DNA from: Raineyella sp964528755
Lineage (GTDB): Bacteria; Actinomycetota; Actinomycetes; Propionibacteriales; Propionibacteriaceae
Direction of reading: 5' to 3'
Assembly (NCBI GenBank): GCA_964528755.1
Contig: CAZGWN010000050.1
Coordinates: 1-30,071 of the forward strand
DNA: 30,071 bases
Position numbers and translations under genes: made by a program. The notes under the pieces are model-generated. The model was not told the DNA's origin. It searched no databases and saw only the letters and a program-made list of their open reading frames with translations. Shown in pieces: positions 16,158 to 24,055 of the stretch (the stretch's first letter is position 1; each line of letters starts with the position of its first letter).

Positions 16158-17725
16158 CGGGATTTCATCGTTGAGGGTTCCGGTGGCCGTGGCATAGAGG
16201 TGGAAAGTGCTCCTGGCTTGGGAGAATAGGTCTTGTCTAGAGTTCATATTCGCTCAGAACGAGGAGCACCTTCAGGGTGAACACTACCGGCCTTTATCCG
16301 CGTGTCCATGTCGACGCCGCGACGATTCCCGCGGTCGGGCATGCGAGCGGGGTGCTGCTGACCGAGACGGTGCGGGTGACGGGCCTGGACCGGGGCCTGT
16401 CGAACGCGTTGCCGCCGTGGCGGAAGCGGTTCGCGGTGCATGATCCGGGCAAGGTGGTCCTCGATCTGGCGATCATGCTCGCCCTCGGCGGGGACGCGGT
16501 CTGCGACATCTCCACGCCCCGCGCCGAGCCGGGTGTCTACGGCCCGGTGGCGTCGGATCCGACCGTGTCCCGCACGATCGCGGCTCTCGCGCAGGACGCG
16601 GATCGGGTGCTCGCCGCGATCGACATCGCCCGGCAGGCCGCGCGGGAGCGGCCCTGGGCGCTGGCCGGTGAGCATGCCCCGAACGCCGGGGCGTCGCCGC
16701 AGGTGCCGGTGGTGATCGATCTGGACGCGACGCTGGTCACCGCGCACTCCGAGAAGGAGCACGCGGCAGCGACGTTCAAGCGCGGGTTCGGGTTCCACCC
16801 TCTGCTCGCGTTCGCCGACCACGGCCCGGCCGGCACCGGGGCGATGATCGCCGGGATCCTCCGCCCGGGGAACGCGGGATCGAACACCGCGGCCGACCAC
16901 ATCGCGGTCGTCAAGGCCGCGCTCGCCCAGCTCCCCGGCCGGAAGGAACGCCCGGGCAAGAGCGTTCTGGTGCGGCCCGACGGGGCGGGCGGGACGAAGA
17001 AGTTCCTCACCTGGCTCACCAACCGCGGGGTCTCGTACTCGGTCGGGTTCACCCTCCCGTTCCACACCCCGGATCTCTACAAGCTGATCCCCGAAGACTT
17101 CTGGGAGTCCGCGCTCGACGCGGACGGCCAGCCCCGCGAGGGCGCCGCGGTCGCGGAGTTCACCGGGATCCTCGACCTGGACGGCTACCCGAAGGGGATG
17201 CGCGTCATCGTCCGACGGGAACGCCCCCACCCCGGCGCGCAGCTCCGGTTCGAGGACGTCGACGGATGCCGGCTCACCGCGTTCGCCACCAACACCGCGC
17301 GGGGCCAGTTGCAGGACCTCGAGCTGCCGCACCGCCGCCGAGCACGCTGCGAAGACCGCATCCGGGAGGGCAAAGACACAGGCCTTCGGAACTTCCCGTT
17401 GCACGGATTCGACCAGAACCGCATCTGGCTCGCCCTCGTCGCTCTCGCCAACGAGATCACCGCCTGGGCAGGCCTGCTCGCCCACCCGCAACACGAAGCA
17501 CGCCGCTGGGAGATGAAACGCCTCCGCCACCGCCTGTTCACCATCGCCGCGACCATCGCCCATCATGGGCGACGCATCATCCTGCACCTGTCCGACCGGT
17601 CCAGATGGACGGGCGTCGTCGAGGCCGCGATCAGCGCGCTCCGCGCCCTGCCCGCACCATGCGGCTGACCCCACCGCTGCCGCTGACCGCTACGACACCG
17701 AGGAACCCCCGGGTTGAAATCCCCG
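16158..17725 (+). mobile_element. IS1380-family insertion sequence
   Basis: An intact transposase is flanked by short imperfect inverted repeats. GGGATTTCA reads inward near 16159-16167, and its complement TGAAATCCC lies at 17715-17723. A GGGTTCC motif lies slightly further in on both sides. The resulting length of about 1.57 kb suits IS1380. The exact ends and the 4-bp duplication could not be confirmed, so boundaries are approximate to some 10 bases. Confidence 0.6.
16277..17668 (+). CDS. IS1380-family transposase
   Basis: A complete 463-residue DDE transposase starting at the GTG at 16277. The N-terminus 'LYPRVHVDAA' with 'GVLLTETVRVTGLDRGLS' is typical of actinobacterial IS1380 members. 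The central catalytic strand 'VVIDLDATLVTAHSEKE' holds the first Asp. 'GKSVLVRPDGAGGTKKFL' carries the second. The C-terminal Glu is in 'RCEDRIREGKDTGLRNFP', followed by the conserved 'NRIWLALVALANEITAW' helix. No frameshift is seen, so it is the only fully intact IS transposase in the window and may be mobile. It was inserted close to the relaxase remnant and the DUF4238-like gene. It may drive some of the rearrangement seen around it. Confidence 0.9.
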   Translation: MNTTGLYPRVHVDAATIPAVGHASGVLLTETVRVTGLDRGLSNALPPWRKRFAVHDPGKVVLDLAIMLALGGDAVCDISTPRAEPGVYGPVASDPTVSRTIAALAQDADRVLAAIDIARQAARERPWALAGEHAPNAGASPQVPVVIDLDATLVTAHSEKEHAAATFKRGFGFHPLLAFADHGPAGTGAMIAGILRPGNAGSNTAADHIAVVKAALAQLPGRKERPGKSVLVRPDGAGGTKKFLTWLTNRGVSYSVGFTLPFHTPDLYKLIPEDFWESALDADGQPREGAAVAEFTGILDLDGYPKGMRVIVRRERPHPGAQLRFEDVDGCRLTAFATNTARGQLQDLELPHRRRARCEDRIREGKDTGLRNFPLHGFDQNRIWLALVALANEITAWAGLLAHPQHEARRWEMKRLRHRLFTIAATIAHHGRRIILHLSDRSRWTGVVEAAISALRALPAPCG

Positions 17726-17833
17726 CCACCGCGACGCATCGCGGCCGATGTCATACCCCGCTGCCAGAATCACATCCACGACCCCGGCAACCAGCCGAAC
17801 GGACGCGATCACCGCCCCGATGAAAGATCGAGG

Positions 17834-18568
17834 CTAGCCAGCTCCTAACGGCTGCGCATTGCGAGCGGCCGCGATCCGTTCTGGATCCCTCGTGAGCATG
17901 CCTACGCTCGCGACCAACCACCGGCGGCTCTTGGAAACAACAAGTTCATTGAACGGCAGCTGTAAGTCGACTTCCTGCCCAATGACTAGCATCAGTGTTG
18001 GCGATAGCGGAAAGGTGATTGAGCAGAGCTCACTGTCCTTTGTCTCTCGCCAAAGAAGCACCGCACCATCACCTGTAACGAGGTTTACCGCCTCATAGAC
18101 CCTCCATGGCCATTCCTCAAGTGTCAGCTTCCGCAGGTCGAGTACTCCCTCCATGTTTCGTGAAAGCAGAAGCCTGTCTCCAAGTTTCAGGTTGGCCTCT
18201 TCGGACGATCCGTTGGTCTTGATGAGCAGAGCAGGAGTCGTTATCTTCGCCTGATCGGCGTATCGGCCTCGTTCCAGGTGCATGTTGAGGAAGGCAACGA
18301 CATCTCGTTGCTCGTCCTGCGTGATCGGCGTCTCCTCTCGAAGTTTCACAAGAGCCGCAGTCCCTGCCGATTCAACCTGCGAGAAGTGTCCTTCGAGGTC
18401 GACAGTCAGAACCTCCGGATCGTAGACGTAGCTCACGACCGTCGCGCTTTCAACCGAGGTTTTGAAGCCTCGACTGTCCTGAAGGTCAATGACATCGACA
18501 CTATTCCGACTGTCAGCCCAAGCGCGTAGGTACCCCTTGGAAACCATATGAGCTCGTCGTACGTTCAT
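17834..18568 (-). CDS. DUF4238-like protein
   Basis: A 244-residue protein starting at the ATG at 18568 with AAGGAG six bases upstream; the frame is open to 18652 without a better signal. The N-terminal 'RRAHMVSKGYLRAWAD' resembles the 'HYVPRFYLRRFA' opening of DUF4238 proteins. 'DEQRDVVAFLNMHLERG' and a Pro-rich 'FPLSPTLMLVIG' strand also recall that family. The function of DUF4238 is not established; members often lie in accessory and defence-like regions. There are no membrane segments and no known catalytic motif. Its codons are richer in A/T than those of the IS genes beside it, suggesting transfer. It stands alone between IS1380 and IS3. Family call moderate. Confidence 0.6.
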   Translation of the reverse strand: MNVRRAHMVSKGYLRAWADSRNSVDVIDLQDSRGFKTSVESATVVSYVYDPEVLTVDLEGHFSQVESAGTAALVKLREETPITQDEQRDVVAFLNMHLERGRYADQAKITTPALLIKTNGSSEEANLKLGDRLLLSRNMEGVLDLRKLTLEEWPWRVYEAVNLVTGDGAVLLWRETKDSELCSITFPLSPTLMLVIGQEVDLQLPFNELVVSKSRRWLVASVGMLTRDPERIAAARNAQPLGAG

Positions 18569-18871
18569 GGTCCGCTCCTTCGCTCGCTGACGGTGCCGAA
18601 ATATTGATCTACGTCTCGCTGCAGACTGGCGCACGTTCGACCTCAGTTGCAAGACGCGTGGTGGCTCTGAGGCGAGGTCGGCAACGACGGCTCGGCAGGA
18701 GGCCGGGCGGCTCGCGCGAGGCCGGTCGCGGGAGGCGGCGCGTGCACCTGGCAGGTGACCAGCCGGTCAGGAGTATACCGGGGATCACCGATCTGCCGGA
18801 GTCCTCATGCACGAATCGAACGACGAACACGACAAACACGGGACTGCTGCACGAGTAGGTGACTGGTTCGT

Positions 18872-19738
18872 TCAGGCGGTCTGGGTGGCCGGTGTGGTCG
18901 TGATGGTCTCGTGCTTGACCGGGGTCAGCCTGCTCAGCGAGGACTGTCGGCGGCGTCGGTGATAAGTCCGCTCGATCCAGGTTGCGATCGCGATCCGCAG
19001 CTCCTTCCGAGTGGCCCAGGTGTGGCGGTCCAGGACGTTCTTTGCAGCAGCGCGAAGAACGATTCCATGGCCGCGTTGTCCCCGGCCGCGCCGACCTTCC
19101 CCAGGCAGCCGACCATGTCGTGGCGGTACAGGGCACGGACGAACTTTCTGGACCGAAATCGCGACCCGCCGTCCGCATGCAGAATGCGGCCGGCCACCTC
19201 GGTGCGTCTGGCGACGGCGTTGTTGAGGGCTTCGACGGCCAGGCGGGACGTCATCTGGTCACTGATGGAGTAGCCCACGATCCGGTTGGAGGACACGTCC
19301 TTGACCGTGCACAGGTAGAGCGTGCCCAACCTCGGTGCGGTGTTCGGTGATGTCGGCCGGCCACAACTCGTTCGCAGCGTCGGCGCTGAAGTTCTGCTGG
19401 ACCAGGTCGTCGTGGACCGGCGGACCGGGCTTCTTGCCGCGCTTGTTACCGAACGCCGACCACCAGCCGTTGCTCGACCAGACCCGCCACACCCAACGCT
19501 CAGACGCGTCGTGGCCGGCGTCGCGGGCCTCGTCGGCCAGGTAGCGATAGCCGAACTCCGGATCATCGCGATGGGCTTCGAACAGCGCGTTCGCCACGTA
19601 GGCCTCGGCCAGTTCGGCATCGGTGACCAGACGTTCGAGCCAGCGGTACCAGGGCTGGCGCGCGATCCTCAGAACCCGACACCTCACCGCGACGAGGATC
19701 CCGTCGGCGGCCACCCCGCTCACGAGCGGGTCCATCAT
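18872..19738 (-). pseudogene. IS3 transposase OrfB (rve integrase core), frameshifted
   Basis: The ATG at 19738 overlaps the orfA stop (ATGA). The first frame gives 'MMDPLVSGVAADGILVAVRCRVLRIARQPWYRW' and reaches the first catalytic Asp in 'ELWPADITEH'. Near 19345 it slips, and the match resumes as 'LYLCTVKDVSSNRIVGYSISDQMTSRL' with 'ILHADGGSRF' (second Asp; the usual 'HSDRGSQ' has drifted) and 'AAMESFFALLQ' (Glu). A lost A near 19044 causes a second slip. The other frame then supplies 'NVLDRHTWATRKELRIAIATWIERTYHRRRRQ' and a natural stop at 18872-18874. At least two frameshifts make it non-functional. Confidence 0.85.
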
Positions 19739-20037
19739 TTTCCCGGCAGGTTCGCCTGCGACAGGTAGGCCGCGGCCCGGCGCAGGGCCTCGTTCTCCTG
19801 GGCCAGCAACCGGATCCGCTTCATCGCCTCACCCAGCTCAGCATTCTCTGCGCTGGTGGTGCCTGGCCTGAGACCGTCTTCGACGTCGGCTTGGCCCATC
19901 CAGTTGCGCAGGCAGGACCCGGCGATACCGAAGTCGGCCGCGATCTGCTTGACCGTCTGGCCGCTCTCACAGCTGCGGACGACGTTGACAACGTCGCCGC
20001 GGAACTCCTTGGGAAAAGGCTTGGGCACGGTCCACAT
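19735..20037 (-). CDS. IS3 transposase OrfA (HTH protein)
   Basis: A 100-residue IS3 OrfA with a standard homeodomain-like HTH: 'FPKEFRGDVVNVVRSCESGQTVKQIAADFGIAGSCLRNWM'. The leucine-zipper helix 'ELGEAMKRIRLLAQENEALRRAAAYLSQANLPGK' follows. The start at the ATG at 20037 gives the usual 'M..PKPFP' beginning; the frame is open upstream but only through the IS end. It ends in AAAATGA, where orfB starts, a place where IS3 elements often frameshift to make OrfAB. It looks intact but has no working OrfB partner here. Confidence 0.85.
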   Translation of the reverse strand: MWTVPKPFPKEFRGDVVNVVRSCESGQTVKQIAADFGIAGSCLRNWMGQADVEDGLRPGTTSAENAELGEAMKRIRLLAQENEALRRAAAYLSQANLPGK

Positions 20038-20143
20038 CCATCCAGCGACACCCCACGGCGTCACAGGCCATGAGTCACCCATCCGCGCAGCAGTCCCTTG
20101 CTCCGTTTGATTCCAGCGAGCGGTGTGGGCGCGGGCCGCCTCG

Positions 20144-20161
20144 CGAGCTCCGTGGAGCTCG
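20144..20161. terminator. Hairpin downstream of the TetR gene
   Basis: A perfect 8-bp stem (CGAGCTCC / GGAGCTCG) with a 2-base centre, 13 bases past the stop of the minus-strand TetR gene. There is no U-run on that strand, so intrinsic termination is only possible; it could equally be a dyad of other use. Confidence 0.35.
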
Positions 20162-20173
20162 TTTGTCGAGCGG

Positions 20174-20788
20174 TTACCGGGTGATGCCGTCGAAGAGGTT
20201 GCCGATGAGGGCATCGGCGAACGCCGCGTCGACTGGCTCGTCTGGGATGAGGAGCCGGTGGTAGATCGCTCCCCAGAGCTGGTCGACGAGCACGCGGACA
20301 TCGATGTCGGGGCGAACCTGACCGGCTTCCTGGGCTCGGCTGAGGCGATCGGTAGCAAGCCGGCGTCGTCCCGAGGAATAGAGGCGTCGGTACGCCGAGG
20401 CGAGCTCAGGATCGGTCTGCGACTGTCCGATGAGCTCGAGCAACAGACGTCCAGCCGGTGTCGTCGTCATCAGGTCGACAAAGTGGTGTAGTTGCGTCGT
20501 GATGTCCGCGCGGATGTCCCCGGTGTCGGGGAACGCGAGCGTGTCTTCGACGGCATGGAAGTAGCCCTCTAGCGCGAGGACGCCGATCGATGTCCACCAC
20601 TTGTAGAGAGTCGCCTTGCTCGCGCCTGACTCGCGAGAGACGCGCTCGAAGGTGAGGCCGGAGAGCCCCTCACTCAGCAGGATGTCGCCGACCGTCTGCA
20701 GGATATCGGCGCGCACCTCGGCGGCCGGACGGCGGCCGCGGCCGCGGTGGCGTGCACTTGTGTCGGGAGTGCTTGGTGTGGGCGACAA
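20174..20788 (-). CDS. TetR/AcrR-family transcriptional regulator
   Basis: A 204-residue regulator. The N-terminal HTH is 'ILLSEGLSGLTFERVSRESGASKATLYKWW', with recognition helix 'SKATLYKWW'. The ligand domain is of the TetR_C_16/33-like type ('AGRLLLELIGQSQTDPELASAYRRLY'). The only sensible start in frame is the TTG at 20788, with AGGA seven bases upstream. It is the last gene of the minus-strand arm (SDR, SDR, SnoaL, TetR), so it probably controls that arm or the divergent promoter region. It resembles the second TetR at 25685-26296 in HTH and ending, so the two may bind related operators. The ligand is unknown. Confidence 0.85.
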   Translation of the reverse strand: MSPTPSTPDTSARHRGRGRRPAAEVRADILQTVGDILLSEGLSGLTFERVSRESGASKATLYKWWTSIGVLALEGYFHAVEDTLAFPDTGDIRADITTQLHHFVDLMTTTPAGRLLLELIGQSQTDPELASAYRRLYSSGRRRLATDRLSRAQEAGQVRPDIDVRVLVDQLWGAIYHRLLIPDEPVDAAFADALIGNLFDGITR

Positions 20789-20860
20789 TGCGGATTCCTG
20801 TTGGTCATGAGCGTGTGAGTGCTCGTCAGGTCAGTTTAGGAGTGTCTCTGCGATTCGAGG

Positions 20861-21190
20861 TCAGCTGATGGTCAACCGTTGAATGAGCCCGTCGCTGAGC
20901 TGGAAGCGCATGGGTCCGGTGCCGTTGTAGCCGTCGCCGGTCACGGTGAGCGTGACGACGTACCCGTCCGGCTGGCTGCCGGGTTCGACGCCGACGAGGT
21001 CGAAGTGGGCGTTGACGCCGATGTTGTCGGTGCGGTCCCAGGAGCGGATGCCGTCGTGACCGTGGAACTCGCGACCCCAGTCGTTGAGGTATGCGTCGGA
21101 GGCGAAGGCCGTGATGAACTCGTCTGGGTCCCCGGCATTCGTCGCGTCGATGAACCTCTGAATAGCGGTGGGCAAGATCCGGTTTGTCAT
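20861..21190 (-). CDS. SnoaL/NTF2-like protein
   Basis: A 109-residue protein with the NTF2/SnoaL cone fold. It opens 'TAIQRFIDATNAGDPDEFITAFASDAYLNDWGREFHGHDGIRSW', the typical helix-strand start, and ends with a 'YVVTLTVTGDGYNGTGPMRFQL' sheet. Members are often polyketide cyclases, dehydratases or ligand-binding proteins with SDR partners. The start at the ATG at 21190 has AGGAGG seven bases upstream. The frame of the SDR above runs into it without any stop, so a fused product is possible if the amber codon at 21818 is read through. A single-gene start is better supported. The substrate cannot be told. Confidence 0.8.
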   Translation of the reverse strand: MTNRILPTAIQRFIDATNAGDPDEFITAFASDAYLNDWGREFHGHDGIRSWDRTDNIGVNAHFDLVGVEPGSQPDGYVVTLTVTGDGYNGTGPMRFQLSDGLIQRLTIS

Positions 21191-22141
21191 GATTGTGCCT
21201 CCTGTCGATGGGCTGGTCGGAGCGGTGAGGCCCCGACCAGCAGTCCATCCCTTGACGACGGTGAGCAGGTCGGCGAGGTCGACGCGCGCGTAGAACTCCC
21301 GGAGGATACGGTCGGCGACATCCGAGACCTCCTCCGAGCCGTCGTTCGCCGGGTCGATGTGCACCCGGTAGGGGCGCTCTCCTGCGGGGAGGGCGACGAT
21401 ACGGGCGATCTCGTCCGAGACGAGCGAGGCGTCGGCATCGGCCGGGGCGAGCGCCGCCAGCTTCTCGGAGACCTGCTCCAGGAGGCCGGCATACCGGGTC
21501 TTGTAGGCACCCTCCACCTCGGTGTCGGCTGGCCGGCCGGAGTGGGCGAAGTGGTTCGTGCCGCTCGTGAACGAGCCGGGAACGACGATCGAGGTCTCCA
21601 CGCCGCGGCGTGCGACCTCCGCGGCGTAGGACACGGCAAGGGAGTCCATGCCGGCCTTTGCGGCGACGTACGGCGCCAGGTACGGGGGCGTGCCGCCCTT
21701 CACCGACGAGCTCGACACCCAGACCACGAGTCCGGCGCGGCGCTCGCGCATGCCGGGCAGCACGGCCCGGTTCACGCGCTGCGTGGAGAGGACGTTCACG
21801 TCGTAGAGCTTGGCGAGCTACTCGGGGGTGAAGGCCTCGGCGGGGCCGACGACCATGTGGCCTGCGTTGTGGATCAGCACGTCGATACGGCCGTGCTCGG
21901 CCTCGATGCGCGCGATCGCGGCATCGACGGACTCCTGGGAGTTCACGTCCAGCTCGATCGCGCGCAGGTCGACGTCATGCGCAGTGGAGTAGACGGCGGC
22001 CTCCTGGACGCGGGGTGCATTGCGCCCCTGGGTCTCGCGCATCCCGGCATAGACGGTGTGCCCGGCCTCGGCGAGGACGCGGGCGGTGAGGGCGCCGAAG
22101 CCGCTGGAGGCTCCGGTGATGACGACGATGTTGGTGCTCAT
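21191..22141 (-). pseudogene. SDR oxidoreductase with in-frame amber stop
   Basis: The ATG at 22141 starts a classical SDR: cofactor loop 'ITGASSGFG', 'DVLIHNAGH', then after the break 'VVWVSSSSVKGG' and the active-site 'YVAAK', and 'VVPGSF'. The 'PE(stop)LAKLYDVN' stretch shows a TAG at 21818-21820 where these proteins have a coding residue; the frame is unchanged on both sides. A single base change would explain it. The natural stop is also missing, because the frame continues into the SnoaL gene. A 107-residue stub would be made, without the catalytic Tyr-Lys. Paralogous SDRs in the same cluster are intact. Confidence 0.8.
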
Positions 22142-22198
22142 GATGGTGTGCTCCTGACCTGACTCGTGATGAATAGCGGGCGGGGTGCGCGGCGCGTC

Positions 22199-22945
22199 TC
22201 AGGCAAGGCCGCCGTTGGTGAAGACGACCTGGCCGTTGACCCAGCGGGCCGGGCCTGCGAGGAAGCCGACGACCTCAGCGATGTCCGCCGGGGTGCCGAG
22301 GCGCTCGAGCGGGCTGGCGTTGGACAGGTTCTGGATGGTCTGCTCGTCCTTGCCCTCGAGGAACAGCGGGGTCGCGGTCGGGCCGGGGGCGACGGCGTTG
22401 ACGGTGATGTCCTTGCCGCGCAGCTCGCGGGCGAGAATCAGCGTCATCGTCTCCACGGCCGCCTTCGACGCGGCGTAGGCGGCGTAGGAGGGGAACTTGG
22501 TGCGGGTGACCGAGGTGGAGAAGTTGATGATCGCGCCGCCGGCGCGTACGCGGTTCGCGGCCTGCTGGGAGATGACGAACGTGCCTCGGATGTTGGTGCG
22601 GTGCATCCGGTCGAGGTCGTCGAGGTTCAGCGTCGCGATGGGCGAGAGGAGCATGATGCCGGCGGTGTTGACGACGACGTCGACGCCGCCGAACGCGGCC
22701 TCGACCTGCTCGAACGCGGCCTGCATGGCCTGCTCGTCGGCGACGTCTCCTCCGACGGCGATCGCGGAGCCGCCTGTCGCGGCGATCTTCTCCACGAGGG
22801 TCTCGGCCTTCGCGCGGTTGCCTGCGTAGTGGACGGCGACGGCACAGCCGTCGGCGATCAGACGCTCGACGACGGCCTCGCCAATGCCTCCGCTTCCGCC
22901 GGTGACGAGCGCGACACGGGGCTGGGTGGTGTTGGTGGTGCTCAT
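22199..22945 (-). CDS. SDR family oxidoreductase (FabG-like)
   Basis: A 248-residue classical SDR using NAD(P)H. Motifs in order are 'ALVTGGSGGIG' (cofactor), 'GGDVADEQ' (adenine side), 'VVVNTAG', 'IINFSTSVT' (Ser) and 'YAAYAASK' (Tyr and Lys). 'NAVAPGPTATPLF' and 'NGQVVFTNGG' close the fold. The start at the ATG at 22945 has GAGGAG upstream; the frame is open to 22978 without one. It is the first gene of the minus-strand arm and reads away from the divergent promoter region. Its closer likeness to FabG/3-ketoacyl reductases separates it from the other SDRs in the cluster, which are of the 'ITGxxxGFG' type. The substrate is unknown. Confidence 0.9.
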   Translation of the reverse strand: MSTTNTTQPRVALVTGGSGGIGEAVVERLIADGCAVAVHYAGNRAKAETLVEKIAATGGSAIAVGGDVADEQAMQAAFEQVEAAFGGVDVVVNTAGIMLLSPIATLNLDDLDRMHRTNIRGTFVISQQAANRVRAGGAIINFSTSVTRTKFPSYAAYAASKAAVETMTLILARELRGKDITVNAVAPGPTATPLFLEGKDEQTIQNLSNASPLERLGTPADIAEVVGFLAGPARWVNGQVVFTNGGLA

Positions 22946-22984
22946 GGCTGGTCTCCTCGGTTGTTCTGGATCGCCCACGTTCTA

Positions 22985-23020
22985 AAATGAACGGTGCGTA
23001 CATATAACCATGAAATGAAC
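22985..23020 (-). promoter_or_regulatory. Direct repeats in the divergent control region (minus arm)
   Basis: AAATGAAC occurs at 22985-22992 and again at 23013-23020, 28 bases apart, in the AT-rich stretch upstream of the minus-strand SDR. The GAAC core also appears in the palindrome at 23050-23068. These may be regulator half-sites or overlap the minus-strand promoter (a TATATG box lies between them). The role is inferred. Confidence 0.4.
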
Positions 23021-23023
23021 AGG

Positions 23024-23068
23024 TTGTCTGCATTGAGTCTTCGATCTACACTGAACTAGTCGTTCAGT
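23024..23068 (+). promoter_or_regulatory. Promoter with overlapping TetR-type operator
   Basis: TTGTCT (23024-23029) and TACACT (23047-23052) are spaced by 17 bases and match four of six consensus positions each. A perfect palindrome ACTGAAC-TAGTC-GTTCAGT (23050-23068) overlaps the -10 box. Its 19-bp size is normal for a TetR operator, and two TetR genes lie in the same cluster. It stands about 50 bases before the SDR start at 23117. Repression by blocking the -10 is the inferred mechanism. Confidence 0.6.
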
Positions 23069-23116
23069 TCACTTGGCAGTCAGGGTAGGACCGCCACCAA
23101 CGAGAGGACCCCCCAC

Positions 23117-23962
23117 ATGAGCGTGTGGTTCATCACTGGCGCGAACCGCGGTTTGGGCGCGGAGATCGTCGAGAAGGCACTCGCAGCCGGCCACCAGGTC
23201 GTCGCAACGGCCCGCAGGCCCGAGCAGATCACCGAACGGTTCCCCGGGGCAGGCGACAAGCTGTTCACTGTGGCGCTTGATGTGACCGACGAGGCGCAGG
23301 CTCAGGCCGCGGCGACGGCGGCGATCGAGCGGTTCAGGCGCATCGATGTGCTGGTCAACAACGCCGGCCGCGGCGTGCTCGGCGCAGTCGAGGAGATCAG
23401 CGACGCGGATGTCCGCGCGGTCTACGAGACCAACGTGTTCGGCCTGCTTAACGTCACCCGCGCGGTCGCTCCGGTGCTGCGGGAGCAGCGTGCCGGGCAC
23501 ATCGTCAACCTATCCTCGGTCGGCGGATTCGTCGGCGCGCAGGGCTGGGGCATCTACGCCTCCACCAAGTTCGCGGTCGAGGGATTTTCCGAGGCGCTCG
23601 CAACCGAGCTGAAGCCGCTGGGCGTGCAGGTGACGCTGATCGAGCCGGGTTACTTTCGCACCGACTTCCTCGATGACTCCAGCCTGTACACGGCCGAGTC
23701 CACGATCGCCGACTACGCCGACGGTCCTGCGGGGCAGATGCGGGAGATCGCGACTCAGGTCAACCACGGCCAGCCCGGAGACCCGGTGAAGGCCGCGCAG
23801 GTGATCGTCGAGACGATCGACTCCGGCATGGCGCCCCTGCGGCTGCAGCTTGGAGCGGACTGCGTCGCCGCCGTGGAGGAGAAGCTCGCCTTCGTCCGTC
23901 AGGAGCTGGACACGTGGCGGGACGTGTCCAGCTCCACCGGCTTCGACGCGCCCGCCGCCTGA
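23117..23962 (+). CDS. SDR family oxidoreductase
   Basis: A 281-residue SDR, longer than classical 250-residue forms by its C-terminal tail. Motifs: 'WFITGANRGLG', 'LDVTDEAQ', 'DVLVNNAGRG', 'IVNLSSVGGF' and active-site 'YASTK', followed by 'LIEPGYFRTDF'. The tail 'VRQELDTWRDVSSSTGFD' is shared in form with the SDR at 26346-27194 ('TAQWEDLSRSTDFPDG'), so these are paralogs. It is first behind the operator-bearing promoter and starts 16 bases after a weak purine site. Substrates in this subgroup are poorly defined; alcohols, aldehydes and ketones are possible. Confidence 0.9.
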   Translation: MSVWFITGANRGLGAEIVEKALAAGHQVVATARRPEQITERFPGAGDKLFTVALDVTDEAQAQAAATAAIERFRRIDVLVNNAGRGVLGAVEEISDADVRAVYETNVFGLLNVTRAVAPVLREQRAGHIVNLSSVGGFVGAQGWGIYASTKFAVEGFSEALATELKPLGVQVTLIEPGYFRTDFLDDSSLYTAESTIADYADGPAGQMREIATQVNHGQPGDPVKAAQVIVETIDSGMAPLRLQLGADCVAAVEEKLAFVRQELDTWRDVSSSTGFDAPAA

Positions 23963-24055
23963 CACCCGATTCGCCGAGCGGGCGATGACCCGACCCGCCC
24001 GCTCGGCGACAACCCATCCGCCCCGACAACATCGTGACAACAAGGAGACGTGACC

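Larger units (their letters stand above)
18840..20097 (-). mobile_element. IS3-family insertion sequence
   Basis: About 1258 bp. The ends form 25-bp imperfect inverted repeats (18840-18864 and 20073-20097, 21 of 25 matching, both starting GGGACTGCTGC when read inward). They enclose orfA and orfB on the minus strand. Size and gene order fit IS3. I found no clear 3-4 bp duplication outside. orfB is broken, so the element is inactive. Confidence 0.8.

Noticed and set aside
16244..17674. 476-codon minus-strand open frame across IS1380
   Set aside because: Antisense shadow of a GC-rich transposase gene; no motif or ribosome site.
20879..22162. 427-codon plus-strand open frame opposite the SDR and SnoaL genes
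   Set aside because: The Val/Gly/Asp-rich translation is a typical antisense shadow, and the minus-strand genes carry clear motifs.
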